From assembly GCF_001884185.1 (NCBI RefSeq), contig NZ_MAOE01000037.1, positions 62,001 through 126,000 of the forward strand: DNA of 64,000 nucleotides, written 5' to 3'. This DNA is from Bacillus albus (lineage in GTDB: Bacteria > Bacillota > Bacilli > Bacillales > Bacillaceae_G). Under the pieces are notes generated by a model. The model did no database searches and was not told the DNA's origin. It saw only the letters and a list, made by a program, of their open reading frames with translations. Positions 8,527 through 17,997 of this stretch are shown in pieces; position 1 is the first letter of the stretch, and each line of letters begins with the position of its first letter. The position numbers and the translations under genes were made by a program.

Positions 8527-9714
8527 ATGAAAAAAGTACCTATCACTGTATTAAGTGGTTTTCTAGGAGCTGGAAAAACCACTCTACTACATCATATTTT
8601 GGCTAATAAGAGCAACTTAAAAGTAGCTGTTATCGTTAATGATATGAGTGAACTAAACATTGATGCGTCACTTATAAAAAAAGGTGGATTTTCACGTACG
8701 GAAGAGAAATTAGTAGAAATTCAAAATGGTTGTATCTGCTGTACACTACGAGAAGATTTAATGATAGAAGTGAGTCGGCTTGTTGAAAACGATGATATTG
8801 ACTATATAGTTATTGAATCTTCAGGTATAAGTGAGCCGATTCCAGTTGCCCAAACATTTACTTATACTGACGAAGTACTTCATATCGATTTAACGAAAAA
8901 TTGTCGCCTCGATACGATGGTTACAGTTGTAGATGCAAATACATTTTGGGATGATTTTGCAGATGGTGAAAGTTTATTAGACCGTAAACAGGCTATCGAT
9001 GAAAATGATACTCGAGAAGTTATTGATTTACTAATAGACCAAATTGAATTTGCGAATGTCATTATTCTTAATAAAACTGATTTAATAGAAAAAGAAGATA
9101 GGATAGAGCTTCATCATTTATTACAAAAATTAAATCCCGGTGCAAAAATTATTGAAGCTTCATTTAGCAACGTACCATTGCAAGAAATCTTAAATACAAA
9201 TTTATTCAATTATGAGGAAGCGAGTCAATCGGCGGGCTGGATGCAAGAACTAAATAGTGAACATCATACACCCGAAACTGAAGAATATAGTATAAATTCC
9301 TTTGTGTACCGTCGTAAATCGCCTTTCCATCCTGAACGCCTTATGAATTGGCTAAAAAAATGGCCTGTAGATGTTGTAAGAGCGAAAGGCTTTTTCTGGC
9401 TCGCATCTCGTAATAATATGATAGGGCTTCTATCTCAAGCAGGTTCCTCTATTACAATTCAAGGAGCCGGTGAATGGATAGCGGCATTACCTGAAACTGA
9501 AAGAAATCAAATTATTACAGAAGAACCCGAAGTATTGAAAAACTGGGACGAGCGATATGGAGATCGAATAACTGAGCTCGTATTTATCGGTATTGATATG
9601 AATCGTTCTGTGATTGAACAATCATTAGATGATTGTCTATTAACAGAAAAGGAAATGGAACAAAACTGGAATACATTTATTGACCCTATTCCGGCTTTTA
9701 CTTACACTTCATAA
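8527..9714 (+). CDS. COG0523 GTPase, zinc metallochaperone (YciC/ZagA type)
   Basis: 395 residues. The P-loop GFLGAGKTT is at 11-19, the metal-binding CxCC motif GCICC at 68-72, IESSGISEP follows as switch/Walker B region, and NKTD marks the GTP base-specificity motif. The C-terminal CobW domain runs from about residue 255. In B. subtilis, YciC (ZagA) delivers zinc to client enzymes under starvation and is repressed by Zur. Two Zur-type boxes immediately upstream support the same role. It is monocistronic, with its own terminator. Confidence 0.92.
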   Translation: MKKVPITVLSGFLGAGKTTLLHHILANKSNLKVAVIVNDMSELNIDASLIKKGGFSRTEEKLVEIQNGCICCTLREDLMIEVSRLVENDDIDYIVIESSGISEPIPVAQTFTYTDEVLHIDLTKNCRLDTMVTVVDANTFWDDFADGESLLDRKQAIDENDTREVIDLLIDQIEFANVIILNKTDLIEKEDRIELHHLLQKLNPGAKIIEASFSNVPLQEILNTNLFNYEEASQSAGWMQELNSEHHTPETEEYSINSFVYRRKSPFHPERLMNWLKKWPVDVVRAKGFFWLASRNNMIGLLSQAGSSITIQGAGEWIAALPETERNQIITEEPEVLKNWDERYGDRITELVFIGIDMNRSVIEQSLDDCLLTEKEMEQNWNTFIDPIPAFTYTS

Positions 9715-9722
9715 TCTAAAAC

Positions 9723-9755
9723 AAAAAGGCTTCCGTCAACAGAAGCCTTTTTTAT
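9723..9755 (+). terminator. Terminator of the COG0523 GTPase gene
   Basis: AAAGGCTTC and GAAGCCTTT pair around a short loop, followed by TTTTT. Confidence 0.88.
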
Positions 9756-9901
9756 TTTATCGTTCTCTTAATTAACAAACTTTCTTTAATTTAAATAACA
9801 ACTTTACATTAAGAAAGAAATTTCAGTTTATTTTTTATACACTACGTGATATATTGCATATTGTATTCAATATATTTTTTTGAAAGGAGACTATATACAT
9901 T

Positions 9902-10867
9902 ATGGATCCAAATCGTTTAAAAGGAATCATTATGGTTGTAATTGGTGCTTGTTTATGGGGTTTGTCCGGAACAGCTGCACAACAACTTTTTCAATATGAA
10001 CATGTTTCTACTGAATGGTTAGTTACAATCCGATTGCTTATATCGGGCGTTATCTTGCTCATTATTTCATCATTCGGAACGAACAAAAAAGAAATATTCG
10101 GCATATGGGAACAAAGATCTGATGCTACTAAAATGATATTGTTTGGCCTATTCGGTATGCTTGCTGTACAGTACACGTACTTCGCTTCTATTAAAGAAGG
10201 AAATGCCGCCGTCGCAACATTATTGCAATATTTAGCTCCTATATTTATTACTGTATACTTACTTTTCAAATGGAACGTTCGTCCATCAAAAATTGATTTC
10301 ATTTCAATTGCCCTTTCATTAGTAGGCACTTTTCTCTTACTAACAAACGGATCGGTTCATAACTTAGCTGTTTCTACACCAGCTATTATTTGGGGTATTT
10401 TATCTGGATTATCTCTCGCTTTTTATAGTTTATATTCAAAGGGATTACTAGAAAGATGGTCTTCCTCTGTTATCGTTGGATGGGGCATGATTATTGGAGG
10501 TATTGGTGTAACGATTGTACACTTTATTTCTACGAAAGAATTCATTTTATTATCAACTATGAAATATGTAAAACTAAGTACTCTACCTCTCATCACATTT
10601 GTCGTCATTTTCGGGACACTTATTGCATTTTATTTATACTTAGACAGCATACGATACTTGACACCGAAAGAGACGACATTATTCGGTTGTACTGAACCAC
10701 TTGCAGCTATTATTTCTTCCGTACTTATATTACATGTACCGTTTCAATCTTTTCAGTTATTAGGGGCTTTTTGTGTCATTGTAATGGTGCTCATCTTAAG
10801 CCAAAAACCGGATGAAGGGAAACCGAAATTAAAGCTTGTTCATGAGAAAAAGGAAAATATACAATGA
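9902..10867 (+). CDS. EamA/DMT family transporter
   Basis: 321 residues with ten predicted membrane segments in two EamA repeats (about 5-145 and 158-300). Typical features are GACLWGLSGTAAQ in the first helix and the SIRYLTPKETTLFGCTEPLAA region in helix 9. Such proteins usually export amino acids or metabolites. GAAAGGAG precedes the ATG. The GntR gene begins 16 bases after this stop, so the pair is probably one operon and the regulator may respond to the exported compound. Confidence 0.88.
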   Translation: MDPNRLKGIIMVVIGACLWGLSGTAAQQLFQYEHVSTEWLVTIRLLISGVILLIISSFGTNKKEIFGIWEQRSDATKMILFGLFGMLAVQYTYFASIKEGNAAVATLLQYLAPIFITVYLLFKWNVRPSKIDFISIALSLVGTFLLLTNGSVHNLAVSTPAIIWGILSGLSLAFYSLYSKGLLERWSSSVIVGWGMIIGGIGVTIVHFISTKEFILLSTMKYVKLSTLPLITFVVIFGTLIAFYLYLDSIRYLTPKETTLFGCTEPLAAIISSVLILHVPFQSFQLLGAFCVIVMVLILSQKPDEGKPKLKLVHEKKENIQ

Positions 10868-10883
10868 AAGGATTGAATTCACT

Positions 10884-11555
10884 ATGCCTATCCCTCAAAA
10901 TTATAAAAAACAAGGAAGAGTTTCGGCGAAATCACTCGTTTTAAATCAATTACAAGATTGGATTATTGAAGGTGTACTGCAGCCTAATGAAAAAGTTAAT
11001 GATGGCGAATTGGCTGAAGCACTAGGAGTAAGTAGAACACCTGTAAGGGAAGCACTACAAATATTAGAACTTTCTGGATTAGTGGAAATGGTACCTGGGC
11101 AAAAAACAAAAATTGCTCCTATTAAGTTAGACGACATTCCTATCATTTATGAAACGATGGCTGGTCTTCACTCTATTATAGGAAAGCAAGCACTTCAAAA
11201 CATTACGGACGCTGATCTGAAACTACTTTCTGAAATAAATGATGATTTTCAGCGCTCTATAGAGAAGAAAAACGCAAAACAAGCTTTACAACTCGATATA
11301 CAATTTCACAATACAATTTCTTCTATTGCTAAAAACCAATACATTGAACCGTTTCTAGAAAATATGCAACTTCACGTTTTACGTCTTGAATACTTGTTTT
11401 TCCAAAACTTCGTTCCAGCAAGTCAATCTATTGAAGAACATCACTTCATCATTCAAGCACTGCAAAAGCAGGACGAAAAACAAATAGAACGAATGATGTC
11501 TCAAAACTGGCTCCGTCCAATGAAAGAAATATCAAAAATAATTTCCAGGAAATAA
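10884..11555 (+). CDS. GntR family regulator, FadR subfamily
   Basis: 223 residues. The N-terminal winged helix has VNDGELAEALGVSRTPVREAL (part shown: LGVSRTPVREAL), the GntR recognition helix; the rest (about 80-220) is the all-helical FCD ligand domain with D...H positions (DIQFHNTI, EEHHFII) expected to hold a metal and a carboxylate ligand. ATG 10884 has AAAGGAT nine bases upstream; the longer frame overlaps the EamA gene without a site. Likely controls the preceding transporter. Confidence 0.88.
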   Translation: MPIPQNYKKQGRVSAKSLVLNQLQDWIIEGVLQPNEKVNDGELAEALGVSRTPVREALQILELSGLVEMVPGQKTKIAPIKLDDIPIIYETMAGLHSIIGKQALQNITDADLKLLSEINDDFQRSIEKKNAKQALQLDIQFHNTISSIAKNQYIEPFLENMQLHVLRLEYLFFQNFVPASQSIEEHHFIIQALQKQDEKQIERMMSQNWLRPMKEISKIISRK

Positions 11556-11560
11556 TAATA

Positions 11561-11600
11561 GAGCTGGTTACACAAAATCGTAACCAGCTCACCTTTTATT
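11561..11600. terminator. Terminator after the GntR gene
   Basis: GAGCTGGTTAC and GTAACCAGCTC form a perfect 11-bp stem followed by ACCTTTTATT; it can serve the convergent small gene too. Confidence 0.88.
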
Positions 11601-11611
11601 AATCTATATAG

Positions 11612-11782
11612 CTACGCCTGAATATCTGCATAATCTTCCATATCTTCGTACTCTTTTTCTAATTCCTCTAAAGACAGCTCGTATAATTGTCGGTCGCGAA
11701 TCTTAAACACACCTGCTCCAATTAACTCATCGATTAAATGCCTCTTACGATTTTCAACAGCAAAACGGAGTTGACTACTCAT
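11612..11782 (-). CDS. Fur-regulated FbpB-like small protein, 56 aa
   Basis: The frame starts at ATG 11782 after AAAGGAG. The sequence (VENRKRHLIDELIGAGVFKI, then RQLYELSLEELEKEY) fits the PF13040 FbpA/FbpB pattern of a basic helix, an LI-AG-VFKI turn and an LxELSLEELEKEY helix. In B. subtilis these proteins act with the FsrA sRNA in the iron-sparing response. The acidic C-terminus makes this copy less basic than FbpB. A Fur-type box lies 30 bases upstream. Monocistronic. Confidence 0.8.
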   Translation of the reverse strand: MSSQLRFAVENRKRHLIDELIGAGVFKIRDRQLYELSLEELEKEYEDMEDYADIQA

Positions 11783-11811
11783 CTTTTAAAAAACTCCTTT
11801 CTACAATCATT

Positions 11812-11830
11812 GAAAATGATAATCTTTATC
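11812..11830. promoter_or_regulatory. Fur box upstream of the FbpB-like gene
   Basis: GAAAATGATAATCTTTATC matches 17 of 19 positions of the Fur box GATAATGATAATCATTATC and sits in the promoter region of the minus-strand gene at 11612-11782. Confidence 0.8.
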
Positions 11831-11975
11831 AATTACCACTTTTGATTATAAAAGATGACTCGTTATAAGTAAAGTAATTTCATGAAATATTTACCTTACA
11901 AAGTATTTGTGGCCACATTATATATATGTATGTCGCGCGAAAAATGTTATGACACTTTTTCTTATCCTTTTTCTT

Positions 11976-12875
11976 TCATACTTTGCAAGTTGTCTCACTA
12001 TGATTAAATCCACCATCTATCTCTACTTGAATGGTGACATGTTCTACATGAAATTTCTCCTTTAATACATCCGTAGCCTCTTTTAGTACACTTTGCGTTT
12101 CATTACCTTTAATAATCAAATGGCAAGTTAATACTTGAAAATCAGATGTGACAGACCATATATGCAAATCATGAACTTCTTTTACAACCGTAATATTTAA
12201 TAATGCACTTTTTACCTCTTCAACATTTATATGCTGTGGTGCACCTTCCATTAATATATGGACCGTATCACGTGTTACACGCCATCCACTAATAATGACT
12301 AAAATAGACACTAGAATACTAGCAATCGCATCTGCAGCAGTCCAACCGAAAAATTTAATACATAGCGCTGCAATAATTGCTCCGACTGATCCTAATAGAT
12401 CACCTAATATGTGTAAGAAAGCACTTCTTAAATTCAAATTACCTTTCACATCTCCGCCTCTCATTAATATCCAAGCTGATAAAATATTAATAAGCAGACC
12501 AAGTACAGCAATAATGAGCATCCCATTACTAGCAATCTCAACTGGTTCTTTAAAACGGTGAATTGCTTCAATAAAAATGTATACTGAAATGACTATAAGA
12601 ACGACGCCGTTACATAATGCCGCTAACATTTCGATTCGCTTATACCCATATGTTTTCGCAGCTGTTGCTGTTTTTTCTCCAAACTTAAACGCAAGTAAAC
12701 TTAACGCTAACGATACCGCATCACTTAACATATGCCCCGCGTCAGATAGAAGTGCTAAACTATTTGTTACGAATCCCCCAATTACTTCAGCAATCATAAA
12801 ACTCGTCGTTAATACGAAAGCAATTAGCAACGCCTTTTTATTGTTAGAATGCCCGTGATCATGTGAATGTCCCAT
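11976..12875 (-). CDS. czcD: CzcD-type cation diffusion facilitator
   Basis: 299 residues. A His-rich N-terminus (MGHSHDHGHS), six membrane segments, the zinc-site motif SDAGHMLSD in helix 2 and a second HxxxD (HILGD) in helix 5 define a CDF Zn2+/Co2+ exporter using proton antiport; the C-terminal cytoplasmic domain (from about 205) has the LHDLHIWSV strand that binds metal at the dimer interface. It ends with a His/Cys tail. AAAGGAG precedes the ATG. It stands alone; the 190 bases upstream show no clear CzrA-type operator. Confidence 0.93.
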   Translation of the reverse strand: MGHSHDHGHSNNKKALLIAFVLTTSFMIAEVIGGFVTNSLALLSDAGHMLSDAVSLALSLLAFKFGEKTATAAKTYGYKRIEMLAALCNGVVLIVISVYIFIEAIHRFKEPVEIASNGMLIIAVLGLLINILSAWILMRGGDVKGNLNLRSAFLHILGDLLGSVGAIIAALCIKFFGWTAADAIASILVSILVIISGWRVTRDTVHILMEGAPQHINVEEVKSALLNITVVKEVHDLHIWSVTSDFQVLTCHLIIKGNETQSVLKEATDVLKEKFHVEHVTIQVEIDGGFNHSETTCKV

Positions 12876-13086
12876 ACGAATACTCCTTTAAGTGCAATAT
12901 CTATATGTTAGTATGAAACAAACTCCCCATCTTTATCCCGAATTAACGCCCATAAACGTCCGCTTCCTCTATCTATACACTTCGCTATTTTTCAAACAAG
13001 TCCTTTTTCTCAACAAAAAATAAGACTACTTCTTTTTCAGCTTCATATTGTTTACTAATGAAAGAATTTTGAAGGAGGTTATGGAA

Positions 13087-14160
13087 TTGAAACGACTATT
13101 TCTCTGTATGGAACGTGAACTTATTGTTGTAAAAGAACGATACGGTAACTATGAAATCTCATATCACTTACAAAATATGCAGCCTACTTGTATCGCAGTT
13201 GATCCATTCCAAAAGAATCGCGTATATTGCGGAACATTTGGACGAGGTTTATGGTTAAGCGACGATGGTGGTGATTCGTGGAAACCGATTGGAGATTCAT
13301 ATCGTTACTTTGATTTTCCTAAAGAAGATGGTATTTTACATTCTTCGATCACTTCCATTACGATAAGCTCTAATGAACAAATTAACGGCTATGGCGTCGT
13401 TTATGTCGGCACAGAACCGAGCGCTTTATTCCGTTCGGAAAATGGCGGTGAAACGTGGACGGAACTAAAAAATATGAAATCATTATTATCTTCTTATACG
13501 TGGGCTTTCCCGCCTAGACCTTTTACTCATCACGTGCGCTGGATTACAGTTGATCCAAACAATCCTAATACAATCCACGTTTCAATCGAAGCTGGTGCTG
13601 TTATTCAAAGTAATGATAAAGGGCATACATGGATGGATAAAAAATTTGGTGCTCCTATCGATGCTCATCAATTGCTTATGCACCCTGACGCTCCAAATCG
13701 CCTTTATGCATCATGTGGTGACGGATTTATGGGCGGACCTGATCGTGCATACCTTGAAAGTTATAACAGTGGAAACAACTGGATATCATGCAGCGAAGGA
13801 CTTGAACACCATTATTTATACAGCATGGCTATTGATCCGGCTGATTGCGATACAATTCTCGTTTCTGCCGCACCAAGTGCTGACCTCGCTCATCACCGTA
13901 TTCCTTATGAATCTTATATTTATCGTAAAACGAAAGATACTCCTTTCGAGCAAGTACAGCAAGGACTACCATCTGCAATCGGTACAGTCATTTCAATGTT
14001 TGCGACAAATCCAACAGAACCACATACGTTTTACACTTTAAATAACAACGGTGTGTTTCAATCCACTGATAGCGGCGAATCTTGGGAACAACTCGACATT
14101 CCGTGGAAAGATGAGTATAAAACGCAGCATCCGCATGCGTTACTCGTAATTAGTTCTTAA
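13087..14160 (+). CDS. BNR-repeat beta-propeller protein (sialidase/VPS10-like fold)
   Basis: About 357 residues without signal peptide, so probably cytoplasmic. Repeated Asp-box motifs (SDDGGDSWKP, SENGGETWTE, SNDKGHTWMD, SYNSGNNWIS, STDSGESWEQ) spaced 50-90 residues apart define a beta-propeller of the exo-sialidase/WD40-PSII-assembly-like superfamily. No catalytic sialidase residues can be assigned, so enzymatic activity is uncertain. TTG 13087 is chosen because GAAGGAGG lies seven bases upstream; ATG 13081 is only two bases from it. Monocistronic. Confidence 0.75.
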   Translation: MKRLFLCMERELIVVKERYGNYEISYHLQNMQPTCIAVDPFQKNRVYCGTFGRGLWLSDDGGDSWKPIGDSYRYFDFPKEDGILHSSITSITISSNEQINGYGVVYVGTEPSALFRSENGGETWTELKNMKSLLSSYTWAFPPRPFTHHVRWITVDPNNPNTIHVSIEAGAVIQSNDKGHTWMDKKFGAPIDAHQLLMHPDAPNRLYASCGDGFMGGPDRAYLESYNSGNNWISCSEGLEHHYLYSMAIDPADCDTILVSAAPSADLAHHRIPYESYIYRKTKDTPFEQVQQGLPSAIGTVISMFATNPTEPHTFYTLNNNGVFQSTDSGESWEQLDIPWKDEYKTQHPHALLVISS

Positions 14161-14165
14161 CGAAA

Positions 14166-14196
14166 AGCGACTGCCTAATGGTTTTAGGCAGTCGCT
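14166..14196. terminator. Bidirectional terminator
   Basis: AGCGACTGCCT and AGGCAGTCGCT form a perfect 11-bp stem between the convergent propeller and DUF4179 genes. Confidence 0.88.
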
Positions 14197-14199
14197 CTT

Positions 14200-15306
14200 C
14201 TATTTCTTTAAATCAATTACGATATCATCTAGAACAATATCTTTACTCTTCGCTTCTTTATTCGGCACTTCAATTTTCTTCTCTTTTCCATTTACATACT
14301 CCACTCCACCATGATTTTCAGGTGTATGAACTCGCAAGTGTACGCGAGGTGTCACGATAAGCTTTGTTGCATTTTCGTTTAACTTTTGGAATGTAGCACT
14401 CCAACTACTTTTATGTGGCTCTGCTTCTGTACTAGTTCCGCCATTTCCTTCACCTGCATATTTATTTCCTAAATCATCTTTTATTTCTAATTCCACATCA
14501 GCGCTATCCCATTCACTTCTTAATAGCTTAGATTCTTCCTGATTGTAAAAAACGATAAAGGACATCGGAGTTACTTCCATTTTGTCTATATTTACTTTTA
14601 TTAATTCATTTTCAGAAACCCTATTAACCTTTACTTCCTTACTATCCATCGCCTTTAAAGTAAGAGCAAAGTTCCAATTCCCTTTTATAGATTTCTTTTC
14701 CTCATACATATTTATTGCCTCTATATCCCACCAAACATTTGCAACATCTAACCTTTCACTACCATGACCACTCATCGTAGTCATACCTACATATTTCCTC
14801 TCTCCAACTTTTGTCACGTCCGAACTACCTCCTCCGCCATCAAAGCCCATCACTTGCGGACTTCCAAATGGGAACGGTTTCTCTCCTAAATCTTTTTCGC
14901 TTTCAATAGAATATGTGATTGTAATTGTTCTACCATCGAACACAGCATCATTAATTGTAACCTTAACCCCATTACTCTCCCTCGTCATATTCAATTCAGT
15001 CGAAAACTCTTTATAATTTTCATACAGACCTGTTCTACCATTATCTAAAAATCGGAATATATCACCTACAATTGGCAATCCCCCGGCATATGTAGGAAAT
15101 CCGATACCAAGCGTTGCAACTGATAATCCTACTAAAATAGATGCAGCAGCAACACCTTTTTTCCAATTTCCCATCTTTTTCTTCGTACGTATCGATTGTT
15201 TTACATTGCGCTTCACTTTTTCTTTTTCAATTTCAGAAGCCTCAATTTCCTCAAGTTCTTTTTCATCTATATCAATATCATTTAATAATTTATAAATGTC
15301 TTTCAT
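14200..15306 (-). CDS. DUF4179 membrane protein, probable anti-sigma factor
   Basis: 368 residues. The acidic, charged N-terminus (about 1-45: DIDIDEKELEEIEASEIEKEK and basic VKRNVKQSIRTKKK, each shown in part) would be cytoplasmic; one membrane helix lies at about 50-70 (GVAAASILVGLSVATLGIGF); the rest is an extracellular DUF4179 immunoglobulin-like domain. The gene overlaps the sigma-factor stop by four bases, so the two are translationally coupled, the usual layout of an ECF sigma factor and its membrane anti-sigma. The signal sensed is unknown. Confidence 0.82.
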   Translation of the reverse strand: MKDIYKLLNDIDIDEKELEEIEASEIEKEKVKRNVKQSIRTKKKMGNWKKGVAAASILVGLSVATLGIGFPTYAGGLPIVGDIFRFLDNGRTGLYENYKEFSTELNMTRESNGVKVTINDAVFDGRTITITYSIESEKDLGEKPFPFGSPQVMGFDGGGGSSDVTKVGERKYVGMTTMSGHGSERLDVANVWWDIEAINMYEEKKSIKGNWNFALTLKAMDSKEVKVNRVSENELIKVNIDKMEVTPMSFIVFYNQEESKLLRSEWDSADVELEIKDDLGNKYAGEGNGGTSTEAEPHKSSWSATFQKLNENATKLIVTPRVHLRVHTPENHGGVEYVNGKEKKIEVPNKEAKSKDIVLDDIVIDLKK

Positions 15307-15869
15307 ATGGCACTACCTCCAAAACTAATATTCGTAGCATTTTGTTGTAGTTTCTTTTTCCCACGGTACACACGATTATCGATCGCTGCCCGAGTTAATC
15401 CTAACTTGTCTCCTATTTCTTCTGTTTTCATGCCGAGAAGATATTTCATAATGAACACTTTTTGATCTAGCGGTTCTAATTGATTAATAAGCTTTAATAA
15501 TTCTTCCCTATCTTCCATAACGATTAATTCATCTTCAGCTGACTTTTCCGTACTAATATGAAACTCATCTGAAATAATTTCTACTTTTCTAGTTGCTTTC
15601 CGATAATAATCAATCGCTTTAAATTTCGCAATCGCCGCAATCCATTTTTTAAAGTCACTTGGCTCCCCATGAAATTTATTTGCGTTATTCCAAATGGAAA
15701 GAAATATATCATTTACACATTCCTCTATTAATCCATCATTTTGAACTGGAAGAAGAACTTTGTGTGTGATCCCTTTTATAAGTGGTAAGTATGTATCGAC
15801 AACGAACTCTAGCGCATCTTCTTTTTGCCGTTGTAATCTTTTTATAAAATTTTTCTCATTTGATTTCAT
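15303..15869 (-). CDS. ECF-type sigma-70 family RNA polymerase sigma factor
   Basis: 188 residues. Region 2 lies at about 25-90 (FLSIWNNANKFHGEPSDFKKWIAAIAKFKAIDYYRK, key WI-AIAKFKAIDYYRK) and region 4 at about 130-178 (LEPLDQKVFIMKYLLGMKTEEIG then LTRAAIDNRVYRGKKKL as recognition helix). No region 1 or 3, hence ECF type. ATG 15869 follows AAGGGGACT. It is cotranscribed with the DUF4179 gene. A 16-bp palindrome at 15892-15907 sits just upstream of the start. Confidence 0.9.
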   Translation of the reverse strand: MKSNEKNFIKRLQRQKEDALEFVVDTYLPLIKGITHKVLLPVQNDGLIEECVNDIFLSIWNNANKFHGEPSDFKKWIAAIAKFKAIDYYRKATRKVEIISDEFHISTEKSAEDELIVMEDREELLKLINQLEPLDQKVFIMKYLLGMKTEEIGDKLGLTRAAIDNRVYRGKKKLQQNATNISFGGSAI

Positions 15870-15891
15870 GTAGCGAGTCCCCTTATTTTTT

Positions 15892-15907
15892 TGTAAAAGC
15901 TTTTACA
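15892..15907. promoter_or_regulatory. Perfect 16-bp palindrome upstream of the sigma-factor gene
   Basis: TGTAAAAGCTTTTACA lies between a TATATA-like -10 (about 15913-15918 on the minus strand) and the start codon, the position of a repressor operator. It resembles but does not match a CcpA cre site. Confidence 0.5.
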
Positions 15908-16046
15908 CCCTATATAACGTCTTACAAAAAATTTTCTCTCATCTTTTTTATTTTTTGTATGTTATGGAATACTTTCCCTAAGCAATTGTCTCACATAACT
16001 ACGCATTCAAAGAAAATTTTCTCAAGTCTGCAATTTAATTCATGTA

Positions 16047-16084
16047 GTACACTATTTATATAGTCATTCTTTAATTTAGTGTAC
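16047..16084. promoter_or_regulatory. Inverted repeat in the asparagine synthetase leader
   Basis: GTACACTA (16047-16054) and TAGTGTAC (16077-16084) are perfect 8-bp arms 22 bases apart, 48 bases before the start codon. It could be an operator or an mRNA hairpin; the rest of the 15908-16131 gap is AT-rich with no gene seen. Confidence 0.4.
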
Positions 16085-16131
16085 ATTTTATTTCGTTAAT
16101 CTACTATTTTAAATTAGGAGATGAGATGTGT

Positions 16132-17955
16132 ATGTGTGGAATTACAGGTTGGGTAGATTGGAAGAAAGATCTTTCAAATGAACATGTTATTTTGGAAAAG
16201 ATGGCAAATCGTATTCAGCATCGTGGTCCTGATGCTGAAGGATTCTGGTTTTCACCTCGTGCGGCCTTTGCACACCGGCGTTTAATTGTTATTGATCCAG
16301 AAGGCGGGACGCAGCCGAAGACATTTCGTACTGGTGATTATACGTATGCTCTTACTTATAATGGAGAAATTTATAATTTCCGTGAACTGAGAGAACAACT
16401 TCGAAAATGTGGTCATGCATTTGAAACGCATTCAGATACAGAAGTGTTACTACATGCTTATTTAGAATGGAAAGAAGATTGCGTACAACATTTGAATGGA
16501 ATTTTCGCTTTTGCCTTATGGGATGATCAGAAGCAACAATTATTTTTAGCGCGTGATCATTTAGGCGTAAAGCCACTCTTTTACACAGAAAGAAATGACA
16601 GCATTATTTTCGGGTCTGAAATTAAAGCATTATTAGCGCATCCATCTGTCCCCGCTGAAATTAATGCGGATGGCCTAAACGAAATATTTGGATTAGGCTT
16701 ATTTCGAACTCCAGGGTGTGGCGTCTTTAAACATATTCAAGAAGTGCGTGCTGGACATTGTATAACATTTACACGTGATAAAAAAGTAGTTACGAAGTAT
16801 TGGAATTTAGAAAGTAAAGTTCATACAGACTGTACTGAAGATACATCATCACATATTTTATCTATTTTACAAGATACAGTAAAAAGACAATTAATTGCCG
16901 ATGTTCCTCTCGTCTGTATGTTATCAGGAGGATTAGATTCTAGCGGTATTACTGCACTAGCGGGAAAAGAATTTGCTGCTGAAAATAAAACACTTCATAC
17001 GTATTCCGTTGACTTTGTAAATAGCGCAAAAGATTTCGAGCTGACATTTGCTCGCACTGGTTTAGACGCTCCTTGGGTAAAACGCGTTTCCGAACATGTA
17101 GGGACATCTCATCATGACATTATTTTGAATGCTGAAGAATTAGCAAATCACTTATTCGTTCCCCTCCGTGCAAAAGATTTACCGAGTGCTGGTGAAATGG
17201 AAACTTCACTATATTTACTATTTTGCGAAATGAAAAAAGATGCAACTGTAGCTTTATCTGGAGAATCTGCTGATGAAGTATTCGGGGGATATCCTTGGTT
17301 TCACCAAGAAGAATTACTGTATGTAGATAAGTTTCCGTGGCTCACAAATTGGAAAAATACATCTCCTCTTCTACTAAATGAAATAAATAACGAATGTAAC
17401 TTAGAAAACTATATTGATACACGATTCCAAGAAGCGATACTTGAAGTACCTACTCTTGAAGGTGAAAGTAAAAAATCCGCGAAGCAACGTCAAATGTTTT
17501 ATTTATTTTTAACGAGATTTCTCCCGTTCTTACTTGACCGGAAAGACCGTATGAGTATGGCTGTAGGATTTGAAGTTCGCGTACCGTTTTGCGACTATCG
17601 ATTAGTTGAATATTTATGGAACGTTCCTTTCAACATAAAAAGCATTGATAATATTGAAAAAGGCATTTTACGTAGAGCACTACAACCTGCTTTACCCGAC
17701 GATGTACGTAATAGAAGAAAAAGCGCTTATCCAACTTCACAAGATCCACATTATCTGCAAACAATCCGTCATTTATCACTCGACATGTGCAGCAATAAAA
17801 ATAATCCTATTTTCTCACTTATTAATCATTCCATACTACTTTCGATTGCCGATGAAAGCAATAAGGAAATTAACAATTTTGAAGCAAGAAGTGCTATGGA
17901 ATACATGCTTCAAGTAAATGAATGGTTGAAAACATATCACATCCATATCGCTTAA
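16132..17955 (+). CDS. asnB: Glutamine-hydrolysing asparagine synthetase
   Basis: 607 residues. The N-terminal glutaminase domain needs Cys2 after Met removal (MCGITGW), with RIQHRGPDAEGFW and NGEIYNF as conserved parts. The C-terminal synthetase domain has the PP-loop CMLSGGLDSSGI near residue 260 and SGESADEVFGGYP near 378. It makes asparagine from aspartate, glutamine and ATP. ATG 16132 is chosen so Cys follows Met in the family context; ATG 16126 would add MC and is slightly closer to GGAG. B. subtilis has three paralogues (asnB, asnH, asnO), so the exact orthologue is unsettled. Confidence 0.93.
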   Translation: MCGITGWVDWKKDLSNEHVILEKMANRIQHRGPDAEGFWFSPRAAFAHRRLIVIDPEGGTQPKTFRTGDYTYALTYNGEIYNFRELREQLRKCGHAFETHSDTEVLLHAYLEWKEDCVQHLNGIFAFALWDDQKQQLFLARDHLGVKPLFYTERNDSIIFGSEIKALLAHPSVPAEINADGLNEIFGLGLFRTPGCGVFKHIQEVRAGHCITFTRDKKVVTKYWNLESKVHTDCTEDTSSHILSILQDTVKRQLIADVPLVCMLSGGLDSSGITALAGKEFAAENKTLHTYSVDFVNSAKDFELTFARTGLDAPWVKRVSEHVGTSHHDIILNAEELANHLFVPLRAKDLPSAGEMETSLYLLFCEMKKDATVALSGESADEVFGGYPWFHQEELLYVDKFPWLTNWKNTSPLLLNEINNECNLENYIDTRFQEAILEVPTLEGESKKSAKQRQMFYLFLTRFLPFLLDRKDRMSMAVGFEVRVPFCDYRLVEYLWNVPFNIKSIDNIEKGILRRALQPALPDDVRNRRKSAYPTSQDPHYLQTIRHLSLDMCSNKNNPIFSLINHSILLSIADESNKEINNFEARSAMEYMLQVNEWLKTYHIHIA

Positions 17956-17995
17956 CAAAAAGGAGTTCAAGGATAAAAACCTTGAACTCCTTTTA
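17956..17995. terminator. Terminator after asnB
   Basis: AAAAGGAGTTCAAGG and CCTTGAACTCCTTTT form a long perfect stem shared by the convergent phosphatase-like gene. Confidence 0.9.
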
Positions 17996-17997
17996 TA

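Noticed and set aside
8379-8606. Frame across the Zur boxes
   Set aside because: It overlaps the promoter and the start of the GTPase in another frame and lacks a ribosome site.
15892-15907. cre site for CcpA
   Set aside because: The dyad lacks the central CG and has 16 instead of 14 positions, so it is listed only as an unnamed palindrome.
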